This document shows, piece by piece, positions 19,719 through 30,300 of a stretch of DNA of 64,000 nt (position 1 is its first letter; every line of letters starts with the position of its first letter). The translations under genes and the position numbers were made by a program. The stretch comes from Synechococcus sp. ROS8604 (GTDB lineage Bacteria > Cyanobacteriota > Cyanobacteriia > PCC-6307 > Cyanobiaceae): NCBI RefSeq assembly GCF_014279655.1, contig NZ_CP047946.1:1116001-1180000 (forward strand). The letters are read 5' to 3'. The notes under the pieces were generated by a model. The model was not told where the DNA came from. It worked only from the letters and a program-made list of their open reading frames with translations, and searched no databases.

Positions 19719-19721
19719 GAG

Positions 19722-21530
19722 TTAGGAATCCTGGCGGATTTGAAGCTCTCGATTCATCACTTTCAGTCGGCGTAGTGAATTGAAAACGTTCTCAGGCATC
19801 CCTTTGGGAAGGTCCACCAGGCTGTGCGTTTCAAAGATTTGAATTCGCCCAATCATCCGCCCTTCGAGTCCTGACTCATTGGCGATGGCTCCAACAAGGT
19901 TGCCGGGTTTGACGCGATCGCGATGGCCGACCTCAACCCTGAACCGCTCCATATCATCTTCGGGTGGGCGTGATGCCCGCTCGGGTCGCCTGCCGCGCTC
20001 GTGACCACCGCGATCTCCGCGTCGGTCATCTCTCCTGTCGTTGCGCATTGGAGCTTTCAACCAGCTTTCATCGCCCTGCACCAACAGAGGTCCTTCGCCA
20101 ACGGCCAACCTCATGGCGGCCAGGGTGAGTTGACCGGGTTCCACCTCAAGCTCTTGGGCTACGCGTTGGATGAGTTCTTGAAGCAGAGCGGTTTCTTCAT
20201 CTGGTTTGTCTTCGCTGGTGGCTTCAGCGCTCAAGCGGGTGCGAAGACGGTCGAGTCGACTCTGGTTGATTTCGGCATTGCTAGGGATGTCCATCGGTTC
20301 AATGGCCTGTCCCACGGCGCGTTCGAGATTGCCAACGAATCTCCGCTCCCTGGGCGTGATGAACAGGATGGCTTCCCCACTGCGGCCCGCTCGGCCTGTG
20401 CGACCGATGCGGTGCACGTAAGCCTCACTATCAAAAGGCATGTCGTAGTTGATCACGAGACCGATGCGATCAACGTCGAGTCCGCGCGCTGCCACATCGG
20501 TGGCAACCAGGATGTTGACGGTTCCTTTGCGCAGGCGTTCCACAGTGCGCTCCCGTTGGTTTTGGGGCACATCTCCGTTGAGCACAGCCACGTCGTGACC
20601 AGCGGCTTCGAGGGATTCCGCGACGGTGAGGGTGATGGCTTTGGTGCGGGCAAAAATAATCACTCCTTCACCCGTCACCGCCTCGAGCACACGGTTGAGT
20701 GCTTCGAGCTTGTGAGAGTTCTGCATCGTGATGCAGCGATGACGGATGCGGCGCGCCTCCTTCTCCTTCGTTTTGATCGTGATTTCTGCCGGTTCACGCA
20801 AATAGCGCTTGGAGAGCCTGCGGATTTCATTCGGCATCGTCGCTGAAAACAGCACGACCTGACGCTCTTCAGGCAATTGTTCAAGGATCCATTCGACGTC
20901 GTCGATGAAACCCATGCGCAGCATTTCATCGGCCTCATCGAGGACGAGGCTGCGCAATCCGCTCGTATTCAGCGTTCCTTGGCGCATGTGATCCATGACC
21001 CGTCCTGGGGTGCCCACAACGACGTCAACACCACGCCTTAACGCGTTGATTTGGGAGCGGAAATCGGATCCCCCGTAGATCGCCAGCACATTGAGGTGAG
21101 GGTGCCCAGCGGAATAGGCCTTGAATGCTTCTGCGACCTGCATCGCGAGCTCACGGGTCGGTGCCAGCACAAGCACGCTCGGGAGCGGGCTGTCTCCTTG
21201 CAATCGCTCCAGCAAAGGCAGAGCGAAGGCGGCGGTTTTCCCTGTGCCGGTTTGCGCTTGGCCCACGAGATCACGTCCGAGCATGAGCTCAGGGATGGCC
21301 TCCTTTTGAATCGGCGAGGGCTCTTTATATCCCTTATCAGCAAGTGTTTTGAGCAGGGCTTCACTGAAGCCGAATTCTGAGAATCCAGACGGTGCCTCTG
21401 GCTCTTCGACTTTTTCAATCACCGTTGTAAACACGTCATCGATGGGTTCCGATGACGTGGTCTCGGAAATCTCAGACATGCTGAGATCCACTGAACAGGA
21501 CCCTTCGCCCTGAGCTGGTGTATTGGTCAT
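19722..21530 (-). CDS. deaD: DEAD-box ATP-dependent RNA helicase (DeaD/CsdA type)
   Basis: This RNA helicase likely unwinds structured RNA in ribosome assembly or cold response. The Q motif GFSEALLK precedes Walker A AQTGTGKT (92-99), then PTRELAMQ, GTPGRVMDH, the DEAD box, SAT, ARGLDVDRIG and HRIGRTGRAGRSG. The C-terminus carries an Arg/Asp-rich linker and a DbpA-like RNA-binding domain (LVGAIANESGLEGRMIGRI). The 602 aa length suits the CsdA class. It is preceded by an intergenic stretch of about 100 bp. Confidence 0.95.
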   Translation of the reverse strand: MTNTPAQGEGSCSVDLSMSEISETTSSEPIDDVFTTVIEKVEEPEAPSGFSEFGFSEALLKTLADKGYKEPSPIQKEAIPELMLGRDLVGQAQTGTGKTAAFALPLLERLQGDSPLPSVLVLAPTRELAMQVAEAFKAYSAGHPHLNVLAIYGGSDFRSQINALRRGVDVVVGTPGRVMDHMRQGTLNTSGLRSLVLDEADEMLRMGFIDDVEWILEQLPEERQVVLFSATMPNEIRRLSKRYLREPAEITIKTKEKEARRIRHRCITMQNSHKLEALNRVLEAVTGEGVIIFARTKAITLTVAESLEAAGHDVAVLNGDVPQNQRERTVERLRKGTVNILVATDVAARGLDVDRIGLVINYDMPFDSEAYVHRIGRTGRAGRSGEAILFITPRERRFVGNLERAVGQAIEPMDIPSNAEINQSRLDRLRTRLSAEATSEDKPDEETALLQELIQRVAQELEVEPGQLTLAAMRLAVGEGPLLVQGDESWLKAPMRNDRRDDRRGDRGGHERGRRPERASRPPEDDMERFRVEVGHRDRVKPGNLVGAIANESGLEGRMIGRIQIFETHSLVDLPKGMPENVFNSLRRLKVMNRELQIRQDS

Positions 21531-21633
21531 TCTTGAAAGGCAATTGCCTGATTAATCCTTTAAATCAGGCTTGCAACGTCCAATCGGCGTGAGCCGCGCT
21601 GTATTGCTTGCCTTTCGATCAAAGATTGAAAAT

Positions 21634-21987
21634 TTATCTTAACACTCTGCCGAAATCGTCCTCTAGGCGTTCGATATCGCTTTCTTCGAGGATCGAGCCA
21701 TGCTGGACCTCAATGATCAGCAGGTCGCCATCTCCGCCCAGCGCTCTGTGGATGGCTCCTTTGGGAATATGCAGGGTGTCTCCTGCTGAGACATTCGACC
21801 ATTGCCCCTGGCAGAACAGCTCGCCGCTTCCTTGCGCCACTGTCCAGTTTTCGCTGCGATGCTGATGGCGTTGCAGGCTCAAGCGTTGCCCGTTCTTTAT
21901 CAGCAAACGCTTCAGCTTGTAGCCCGGGCCACTGCCGAGATCTTCGTACCAGCCCCAAGGGCGGATCACTCTCTCGATCCCGCTCAT
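21634..21987 (-). CDS. Cupin-domain protein, mannose-6-phosphate isomerase type II-like
   Basis: A single cupin domain of 117 aa. It starts with RPWGWYEDLGSGPGYKLKRL and includes SLQRHQHRSENWTV and GDTLHIPKGAIHRA, the motifs that hold the metal-binding His and Glu. This matches the C-terminal isomerase domain of bifunctional GDP-mannose pyrophosphorylase/PMI enzymes, here as a stand-alone protein. It abuts the recD stop (1 bp) at the end of the recCBD operon. The tie to DNA repair is probably only positional. Confidence 0.85.
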   Translation of the reverse strand: MSGIERVIRPWGWYEDLGSGPGYKLKRLLIKNGQRLSLQRHQHRSENWTVAQGSGELFCQGQWSNVSAGDTLHIPKGAIHRALGGDGDLLIIEVQHGSILEESDIERLEDDFGRVLR

Positions 21988-23679
21988 CTACGCATCCCCG
22001 ATCCTGCTTTGATCTTCAGGATGCCGAGATCCTGCTGAGCGGCCTAGGGCCAATGCTGATGGATCTGCAAATAAAAGCAGTTGCTGTTTGGCGCGGGTGA
22101 TGGCTGTGTAAAGCAGCGAACTGCTTTGGCGATCGTCGAGTGCAGGCCAGAGCAGCAGCACCTTGTCCATCTCGCAGCCCTGAGCTTTGTGGATGCTGAG
22201 TGCCAGGGCTGGCTCTAGGTGTCGAAGACGGGCTGGATGCAACAGCGCATGCCGGCTCTCGCCCGAGGGGTCGCTGCTGAGAAACAGGGCCCGTTGATGC
22301 GCCCCCTCTCCGATCATCACCCCGAGATCTCCATTGGCGAGGCCCAGTTCTGGCTGATTTTCGCTGCACAACACTGGCAAGCCCGACGGCCAGCGCTGAG
22401 GTTCAGAGCTAGCAATCATCCGTTGATGGACGGCATCCACACCCCATGGCCCGCGACGTCGCGGGCAGAGCACCATGAGGGTGTCAAGGATGCCGAGAAG
22501 GTCTTGCGCTTGTTGTTGATGGGGTTGCCCATCAGCGTCGAGCTCTAAAGCTCTTGCTCTTGCTTGGAGATGGTCAAGATGCCGCGTCAGTACGGCATGC
22601 ACAGCCTCGGGGATCTGCTTTGTTTTGGGCTGAAACAGGCTGATGTTGGAGGTTTTCGGCAACGTGCTCAGTTGCGACCAGAACGGGTTCAAGCCTTGGT
22701 CACGGAGCAACGCACTCATCTGCGCGAGGGCACCTCGGTTGCGGTACACCTTCGTGAGGGTGATCGCCCCTTCCTCAAAACGCTCGTTTTGATCAGGGGC
22801 CTGAAGATGCTGCCAGACCGCTCCAGCACCAATCGGTGGCAACTGAGCGCTGTCTCCCACCAAGACCAGTTGGCAATGGCTTGGCAGTGCACTCAACAGG
22901 GCGCGGCCTAGCTCCAAGTCCACCATCGACATTTCGTCGACGATGAGTAGGTCCAAATGCAGGGGGTTGCGTCGGTGACGGCCAAAGCCTCCGGGACGGG
23001 CCTCCAGCAGGCGATGAAGAGTGGTGCAGGGCAAGGACGCGGTGGTTGGGTGGCTGCGAATGGCGTCCTGGAGGCGACGTGCGGCCTTGCCAGTGGGAGC
23101 GGCAAGTCGGGCCCGAAGATTTGGTTGATTCTCAAAGGCGCGGAGCAGCATGTGCAACACCGTGCTGGTTTTACCGGTTCCGGGACCTCCGCTGAGTAAA
23201 ACCACGCCGTAGCGATCGATGGCGTGAATCGCCGATTGCTGTTCGGGACTGAGATCGGAGGTCTTCGATCGCTGGCTGGTACGGCTGCCGTGGGGTGTGG
23301 CATGGCTTGGGGCATGGATTGGGGCCTGGAGGTAGCGGCGTTGAAGTTCGCGTTCGAGCTCTTGCATGGCTCCATGCCAGCGACGCCAGGAGAGGGTGTT
23401 GTGGTGCAAGACCAAGACGGATTGGTCACCGTCCAGCCATCCACTCGCCAGCAAGGCTTCCCGGTGAACCCTGGGCCAGCCATCACTCTCGATCCCCTCT
23501 GGAACCTCGGATCCATCGTGGAGTGCAAGGGAAATGTCCCCTCGGCCAAGCGCAAGGGTGAGGGCACGCAAGAGCTCCACAAGTGGTTCACTGTTTTGCT
23601 CCGGCGGCAAGCGCCGTTGAAGCGTGGCGAGCAATCCGCGCTGAAGGGAAAGGAGAGCCTCCGACGCTGCAGATTTCAT
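21988..23679 (-). CDS. recD: Exodeoxyribonuclease V, alpha subunit
   Basis: RecD is the 5'-3' helicase motor of RecBCD, which processes double-strand ends for RecA loading. The Walker A LLSGGPGTGKTST lies around residue 157, followed by LLIVDEMSMVD (Walker B), GDSAQLPPIGAG and the C-terminal SIHKAQGCEMDKVLL and LYTAITRAKQQLLL motifs of superfamily 1B. At 563 aa it is near the usual size. It overlaps recB by 4 bp. Confidence 0.95.
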   Translation of the reverse strand: MKSAASEALLSLQRGLLATLQRRLPPEQNSEPLVELLRALTLALGRGDISLALHDGSEVPEGIESDGWPRVHREALLASGWLDGDQSVLVLHHNTLSWRRWHGAMQELERELQRRYLQAPIHAPSHATPHGSRTSQRSKTSDLSPEQQSAIHAIDRYGVVLLSGGPGTGKTSTVLHMLLRAFENQPNLRARLAAPTGKAARRLQDAIRSHPTTASLPCTTLHRLLEARPGGFGRHRRNPLHLDLLIVDEMSMVDLELGRALLSALPSHCQLVLVGDSAQLPPIGAGAVWQHLQAPDQNERFEEGAITLTKVYRNRGALAQMSALLRDQGLNPFWSQLSTLPKTSNISLFQPKTKQIPEAVHAVLTRHLDHLQARARALELDADGQPHQQQAQDLLGILDTLMVLCPRRRGPWGVDAVHQRMIASSEPQRWPSGLPVLCSENQPELGLANGDLGVMIGEGAHQRALFLSSDPSGESRHALLHPARLRHLEPALALSIHKAQGCEMDKVLLLWPALDDRQSSSLLYTAITRAKQQLLLFADPSALALGRSAGSRHPEDQSRIGDA

Positions 23680-26600
23680 GACGACAGCCCCTCAAGCCAC
23701 TGATCCAGCCGGCGAATTCGCGTTAAGGGGGCCGGCTCGATCACGAGCCCTGAGCCCCCTTTCGGGCTGATGCCTCTGAGGAAGACATAGGCGTAGCCGC
23801 CGAGGTGGCGTTCGGGGTCGTAGCCATCGAGCCTCCAGCGCAGGTAGCGATCCAGGGCCAAAAGGTAGAGATGGGCCTGGAGCGGGTAGTGATGGGAGAG
23901 CATCTGCTCCTCCATCGCGGCTTGGCTGTAATGCCGGGGTCCGCAGGCGATGCCACGGCCAGCCTCGTTTCGTTCTCCAATCCAATTGCTTTTCCAATCC
24001 GCGACCCACCATCGGGCTGTCGCTGGATCATCCCCATCGGTGAACACCAGATCGATCGATCCCGTGAGAAACCCCCGACTGCGAATGTCCAACTGCCGCA
24101 GGCATTGCGCGTAGTGAGCCCCAAAACGATGGTCGCTGTCTGCCTCGAACGCATGGGCTAAGCCTGCAGAGCGCACTGGATCGCCTTGCTGGGCAACAGG
24201 TAGATCAAAGCTGAGCTCGTGAAGACGTCTACCCGCACCCAAATCGGTCAGCTTTAAGTGTTTGAGGGGGCCGCCTAGGGGTGCCATCAGCACGTTGTTG
24301 AGCGCTGAGATCACGGCATCACTGTGCTCGAGGTTGATTCCCGCTCGGCCAAGCTCCTCAGCTACCAACAGCTGATTGGGCGCTTGGTCTGCAGGACCTT
24401 GAAAGTTCACCTGTTCAAGAATTCTGTGCAGACAATCTCCCGCTCCTGGGCCTTTGGGAAAGGCGGCAAGCGGGCCATTTAGATCGGCTGAATCGTCCGG
24501 GTTAATGGGGGCTTCGCTGTCGGCTACAGCATCGATGTCACGCCCCTCTTCCAGCGTGCGTGGATCCGCGGGAGCTGGGGCGTGATGGGTGTTTTGAGAG
24601 GAGATCCAGGCGGAATAGCTGCTCCGACCCCAGCTGCGGTCGAGGCTGCGTTGAGGAACCTCCGACAACTGCAAGGTCTCAAGCCTCGGAGTTGGACGCC
24701 AGAACGGCTGGGTTGTGTGCTCGAACGGTGAATGGCGACTCATGCCTGGTGCATCGCCTAAGGAGAGCGCCTTCATCCAGCTGGCCAGAGGGTTGGCGTC
24801 CTGTCCAGCAGCGACGCACCAAAACACCACGAGATGGCGCTCCGCCCGTGTGAGTGCCACGTAGGCCAGCCGCTCTGCTTCGGCAGCACTGTCGTATTGA
24901 TCACGTTCGGCGGCTTTGTGTCCCCGGTCCCAATGGGGGTTGAGCGCCACCTGCCAAGTGCCTTCTGGATCGTTGGCTGGGTTTCGCCAAAGGGGGCCTT
25001 TGCTCTCCGCTGGTGCTTGCCATAAATAGGGGCAGATCACCACGGGGTACTGCAGACCTTTGCTTCGGTGCACGGTGACGACGGCCACCGCGCTTTCTGC
25101 CAAGTCGCTGTGGGGCTGTCTGATGTCGGGGGTGGGTTCGATCGGTTGTAAGCGTTGTCGCCTCAGCCAATCTGCGGCGCTGCCCAGGTCGAGACCTTGT
25201 CGATGCATGGCGTCTTGCACCAGTCGGGCACATTGCTGAATGTCGCCTAATAAGCGCCCGCGGCTGGAGAGATCAGCGAGCATTCGCCCCTCGAGGAGTT
25301 GGGACAGGCAACCGAGCAACCCGCGGTATGGGAGGTCGTCTTGCAGGCTGCGAAGTTGCCCTGCCAGACGGTCGAGATCACCGTTGCTCTCCGCGTTCTG
25401 CAACTGACGGCTTGTCCATTGCATCAAGGCAGAACAGGCGAGTCGCCGCAAGCGTCCGCCATCGGCGGGCGTGGCGAGGGCATCGAGGAGATGTTGCAGC
25501 TCTGTGGCACCGGTGGTGCTGAGGACATCTCCAGGACTGACCAGGCGGCTGGGAAGTCCTCTTAGGGCGAGCTGTTCTCGCACCGCCTCGGCCTGGCGAT
25601 GACGGCTCACAAGAACGCAAAGATCCGATGGGGTGAGAGAGGGATCGCTGTCCAGCAGGTGGAGGGCTTGGCCAGCGACCAAGGGCGGAATGGTCGATTC
25701 GAGGGATGTGCGGGAGGGGAGGTCGTCAGGGTTATCTGCTGGAAGCTCGATCAGTTGGAGAGGCTGCTCGCCGTCATGGAGGTCTAAGGGAAGGGCACTG
25801 GCGCAGGGGGTGACGGGGGGCACCTCGAGGTCCGACAAGATGAGGCCTGGAGCCATCCACTGGTTCATCGCCTCCATCAGGGAAGGCGTTGTACGCCGGT
25901 TGTCGAGCAGGTTGTCGATTCGATCGGCGCTTTGTCGGGCTTGTTTGTAGGTGTTGAGATCTCCTCCTCGAAAGCGGTAGATCGCTTGTTTGGGATCACC
26001 CACCATCAGCAAGAGATGGTCTGGCGTTGCGAAGCAGGTCTGGAGCAGGCGCCACTGCAGAGGATCCGTGTCTTGAAATTCGTCGATCAGAGCAACGCGG
26101 TAGCGCTGCTGAATCGGGGCTAGCCAGCGTTGTGGTTCCGCGTCTGATGGTTTGGGATCAAGGGCGTCGAGCAAGCCAGAAAAGCTGATCACGCCCTGTT
26201 GAGCGCGGCGGCTAGCCAGGGTGTGGAGTCCGTGGTTAAGCGCATGGCGCCAGACCTGCTCGGCTGGGCCATCCCATAGCGCCGCAATGGCTTGTTGCAG
26301 GGTTGGTTGTGGAAGGCTGGGATTGATTTCGCTGCAGCGGCGAGCTGTTTTGCTGAAACAACCCGGATGGAAGTAGTCAGCGAGCAGATGCTGTTTTCGC
26401 ACGTTGCCGTAATTAATGCGTAACGATTGCGTGTTGTTTTCCTGTTTAATCCAAGCGTCGATTGCGCTGGCGCGATCTTTTTTCGGTTTCGGTGCGTAGG
26501 GCTTGGTGTCGGTTTGGCCTTGGCTTCGCCAATCCGTGGCGCAGTCGCGAAAGGCTGTTTCTAAGGCGTGTCCGCTGGTTTCCCACTGCGCTTCAAATTC

Positions 26601-27329
26601 AGTCCAGCTCGATCGGAGCCAGTGGTCAAAGCACTCGATCAGCGGACGCGGTTGCTCGTGGGCCCCTTCCGTGTTGGCGATCCGAACAGCGCAATCGCTA
26701 TCCAAACGACGGAGGGCTTGGCTCAGTTGATCGGCTGAGAGGCCGGCGTGCAGGAGCCCGGAAACGTCGTCCGCTGGCAGGGCTAGCACCTGCTGTTCCC
26801 AGTAGTCGTAAGCCACCTCTTGGCAGAGATGGTGGCTGTCATCGTCAAGACACACCTCCATCGCTGTGCCGTTCTGGAGAGCTTGCCGGCGAAGGCTGCG
26901 CCGGCAGAAGCCATGGATGGTCGTGATATCGGCTCGCTCCAGTCCTTCCAGCGCTTCCAGCAGCTGGCTGGCAATGATCCGCCGGCTGTGGGGATCTTGC
27001 CCATGGATGGACAGCCACTCCTCCAACACGGCATCGCTGGGTGGGGAGTCGGCTTGGGAGCCGGATTTGGAGCCGGAGTCTTGCGCATGGGGTTGGAGCA
27101 GGGCTTGTAGGGCGTCGTTCAGACGCCGGCCAATGCGATCCCGTAATTCGGCAGCAGCGGCTTCTGTGAAGGTGACCACCAAAAGCTCTTTGAGGTTGAG
27201 CTTCCGCTCAGTCACCAGCCGCAAGACCAGGTGGGCTAATGCAAAGGTTTTGCCCGTGCCAGCACTGGCTTCTATGAGACGCACTCCGGCATCGAGGGGG
27301 TACTGATTGGGTTCAAAACGGCTCCTCAT
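23676..27329 (-). CDS. recB: Exodeoxyribonuclease V, beta subunit
   Basis: RecB is the 3'-5' helicase and the only nuclease of RecBCD. The Walker A ASAGTGKT is at residues 21-28. UvrD-type motifs follow (FTEAAAAELRDRIGRRL, LIDEFQDTDPLQW, VGDPKQAIYRFRG, VTVHRSKGLQYPVV, YVALTRAERHL). The C-terminal nuclease domain keeps the catalytic pattern SIDLVF and ADWKSNW. The 1217 aa length is normal. It overlaps recC and recD by 4 bp each, showing a tightly coupled recC-recB-recD operon. Confidence 0.96.
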   Translation of the reverse strand: MRSRFEPNQYPLDAGVRLIEASAGTGKTFALAHLVLRLVTERKLNLKELLVVTFTEAAAAELRDRIGRRLNDALQALLQPHAQDSGSKSGSQADSPPSDAVLEEWLSIHGQDPHSRRIIASQLLEALEGLERADITTIHGFCRRSLRRQALQNGTAMEVCLDDDSHHLCQEVAYDYWEQQVLALPADDVSGLLHAGLSADQLSQALRRLDSDCAVRIANTEGAHEQPRPLIECFDHWLRSSWTEFEAQWETSGHALETAFRDCATDWRSQGQTDTKPYAPKPKKDRASAIDAWIKQENNTQSLRINYGNVRKQHLLADYFHPGCFSKTARRCSEINPSLPQPTLQQAIAALWDGPAEQVWRHALNHGLHTLASRRAQQGVISFSGLLDALDPKPSDAEPQRWLAPIQQRYRVALIDEFQDTDPLQWRLLQTCFATPDHLLLMVGDPKQAIYRFRGGDLNTYKQARQSADRIDNLLDNRRTTPSLMEAMNQWMAPGLILSDLEVPPVTPCASALPLDLHDGEQPLQLIELPADNPDDLPSRTSLESTIPPLVAGQALHLLDSDPSLTPSDLCVLVSRHRQAEAVREQLALRGLPSRLVSPGDVLSTTGATELQHLLDALATPADGGRLRRLACSALMQWTSRQLQNAESNGDLDRLAGQLRSLQDDLPYRGLLGCLSQLLEGRMLADLSSRGRLLGDIQQCARLVQDAMHRQGLDLGSAADWLRRQRLQPIEPTPDIRQPHSDLAESAVAVVTVHRSKGLQYPVVICPYLWQAPAESKGPLWRNPANDPEGTWQVALNPHWDRGHKAAERDQYDSAAEAERLAYVALTRAERHLVVFWCVAAGQDANPLASWMKALSLGDAPGMSRHSPFEHTTQPFWRPTPRLETLQLSEVPQRSLDRSWGRSSYSAWISSQNTHHAPAPADPRTLEEGRDIDAVADSEAPINPDDSADLNGPLAAFPKGPGAGDCLHRILEQVNFQGPADQAPNQLLVAEELGRAGINLEHSDAVISALNNVLMAPLGGPLKHLKLTDLGAGRRLHELSFDLPVAQQGDPVRSAGLAHAFEADSDHRFGAHYAQCLRQLDIRSRGFLTGSIDLVFTDGDDPATARWWVADWKSNWIGERNEAGRGIACGPRHYSQAAMEEQMLSHHYPLQAHLYLLALDRYLRWRLDGYDPERHLGGYAYVFLRGISPKGGSGLVIEPAPLTRIRRLDQWLEGLSS

Positions 27330-30300
27330 GGCCGCTGCGCCTCCAGCATCGGTGCATACAAAGCTTGAAAGGCCTCTTCAAAGCAGGCGTCCGTTAAAAA
27401 ATTGTCGGCATCGAAGTGGTCGCCAAAACAAAGCTGCATCTCTGGACGCTCCCGCTCTCCCATGCCTGCAAATCCCCCATCCCAGCGGCTTTCAAACGCT
27501 CGGTTTGCTTTTTCAAGACCTTTGTTCAACGTGAGGGCTCTGGCCAACCCACTGGCAGGTGGGACCGGCCAGCACGTTTCAGCTCCTGCATGTGCCAAGG
27601 CCTTCAGAAACAAGAGAAGCTCCTGAGCTCGCTCTCGATCCAGAGGTTGCCAGTGAAGCGCGATTTGAAACTGATCGGCTTTGGTGCTGCTGTCACAACG
27701 ACAGATCACAGCCGTTGGGGTGGATCCTCCCGCCGCTTGCTGGATGAGGTGTGTGAACCAGCCGCCCAAGGCCGTGCGTGATTGGAGCCGTCCGGCGCTG
27801 ACCCAAACCGTGGTTGATCCAGCTCTGATCACGGTGCGTGACTCGCTCTCTGCGCGGATCGATTCACACTGCAAAGGCCCAAGTTGCAACAGGGTTTGTT
27901 GCAGGTTTTGCCAGCGCTGTTCGAGGCGATTCGCCGCCAGTAGGCCTGCTGCGCCAGGTGGAAGCATCCCTTGGCCGCGAAGCTGCTTCGCCCATTCCCC
28001 TGGAAGCGCGTGCTCCCACTTCAATCTCGAATCGGAAGCAAGCCAGTCGATCTGATCGAGGAATGACTGGTTCAGAAGAGATTGACGCTGCCGCTCCTCG
28101 AGTTCGAGCGCTGAGAGATCCTCTACGGGGGTGGACCACTCCCGTGTTTCCAACCCTCTCGCTTTGAGCCAATAGCGCTGGGGAGCCTCCAGCCAACGGC
28201 TGACGGCATCCGTATCCAAACCATCAGCGTCGCCCACTGGAGTCCAGTGCAGGGGATGGGCTAAGCCCAAGGAGTTCTTGCTCACGCCCATGGGATCGCG
28301 GCGATCCAGATTGAGCCTGGCGTCGAGGTGGTGACGATCAGAACTGAAGGCTGAGCCGGAGCGATTGGCAAGAAAATTGCGAGGATCCAAGGGGTTGGCT
28401 GGCTGCTCTAACACCACGCGCTCAAACTGTTCGGGGGTGAGTTGGTCCTTCAGCAAGGTGAGCCATTGTTGGACCGGAGGTGCTGGGGGAAGCGCTTCGC
28501 CCTTGCGTTCATCGCGTGCATTCCAGCTGATGAGGAGATGTTGTCGCGCGGACATCAAGGCTTCCAGCAGGACGTAGCGGTCCTGATCTGTGCTCGATGG
28601 ATCGCCGAGTCGGCGTTGCTGTTCCAAGAGGTGAAAGCCGGCGCGTTCCTGTTGACGTGGAAAGTCTTGTGAATCCAGCCCCATCAGCACGATCAGCCGA
28701 TGGGGAATCGCCCGCATGGGCTCTAGGGCGCTGATCGTTAGGGCACCACTGCGGTGGCCAAAACGACCGCTATCGGCGGAGAGGGCTTCATCAAGAATGG
28801 AGACCACGACGGAGAGGTCAAGGTCAAGAGTGCACTCAGATGCCTGTTGCTGCATCGTGTCGAGTGCTTGGACGATCGCTTGTTGTTCCCAGGCCCAGTC
28901 CCCTCCATCGCCATAAAGATGCTGGAGAAGCTGATTCAACTGGGAGGTCCAAGCGCTGGGGGGATGGGGTTGACGTAGACGCGTGATCCATTGCGCTAGT
29001 CCATCTAGAAGCGGCCACCATTGTTCGAGTTGCTGAATGGTGAGCCCCCCCTGGTAAGGAGCACAGCCTCCAGGAGCAAGACCTGGTTCGGCAGGCAGCA
29101 CCAGGCCAAGCAGCCAGCGATCAAGACACCAACGGAGGCTATGGGTGTCATCGCCACCCCGCTCTTCGCCATTCACCCCCCAACGGAAGCCGGTCTGTTG
29201 GAGGCACTGGGTGATTCGCACGGCATCCGTGGCCGTGATGCCTTGGAGGACTTGCAGGGCGGGGTTGGAGAGAAGAGCCTCAAGCCCGGAGGCTGTTAAG
29301 CGCTCACTTGCCAGCCTTAACAGGGCCATAAATCCCTGGCTCAGGCCTGGAGTTGATTGTTGGCTGCGATCGGTGAGTCTCCAGGGAATGCTCACTCCCG
29401 TGGCGTCTTGATCACCGAAGACGGAGGTGAGGAGCGGGGCATAGCGCTCCACATCAGGCGTCATCACCAAGACATCTCGCGGCTCCAGGCTTGGATCAGA
29501 GGCCAGCCATTGCAGGATCTGATCGCGGACCAGTTGCACTTCTCGCCATGGTCCTGCGCAGGCCAAAAAGCGCAACGACCGGTCTTGATCAGCAGGTGTG
29601 AGGGGTGGTGCGCTTCCATCCACCAGCTGTTGTTGCACTTGCTCCAGGAGCGTGGCTGGCCGACCTTCGGATGCAGCGATTTGTATCGGCGCGGCGAAGA
29701 GATCCCCCTGATCCCATTGGCCGAGAAAGCAATCACCGTTGCCTTCTAAGAGCAACTGAAACTCAGCTCCCATTCGTCCCAAGATCGCCTCCAGACGGGG
29801 CGATTCCAAGAGCCAGGGCCCATCGGGTGGGGTGTTCCATGCTTGTCCGAGCGTTTGTCTCCTCTGTTCGGAGCGTTGCCATAGCTCTGGACAGGGTGTG
29901 AGCAGGTAAAGCTCGATCGCCATCAGGCCCGATAAGCCCTGCAGGAGTTCCACCTGCACCGGGGCGAGATTGCTGATGCCAAACAGGCGCAATCGAGGCG
30001 GAAGGGCTGCTGCTGGAACATCACCTGCCCTCAAACGTTCAACGGCCTTTTGCACTTGGAGACCAAAGGGATCACAGGGGAGGCTTGCGGCCAGGGCCCG
30101 AACGAGTTGTGGTTGCCAGCGCAAATGAGCCGGCAGGTCAGCGTCTCCGTGGCCCTCAATCCATTGGCTCAGTTCCTGCGGTCGGTAGAGGGCGTAGTCA
30201 TCCACCGCATCGGCGAGGCAGCGGGCAAGCTGCCAATGATCACGATTAAGCTGTCCAGGAAAGCTTGCATGTTGCTCCCACCACAGTTTCAGGCTTTCAG

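Noticed and set aside
20001-20846. 281-codon ORF opposite the DEAD-box helicase
   Set aside because: Shadow of a long high-GC gene; the helicase motifs on the minus strand are unambiguous.
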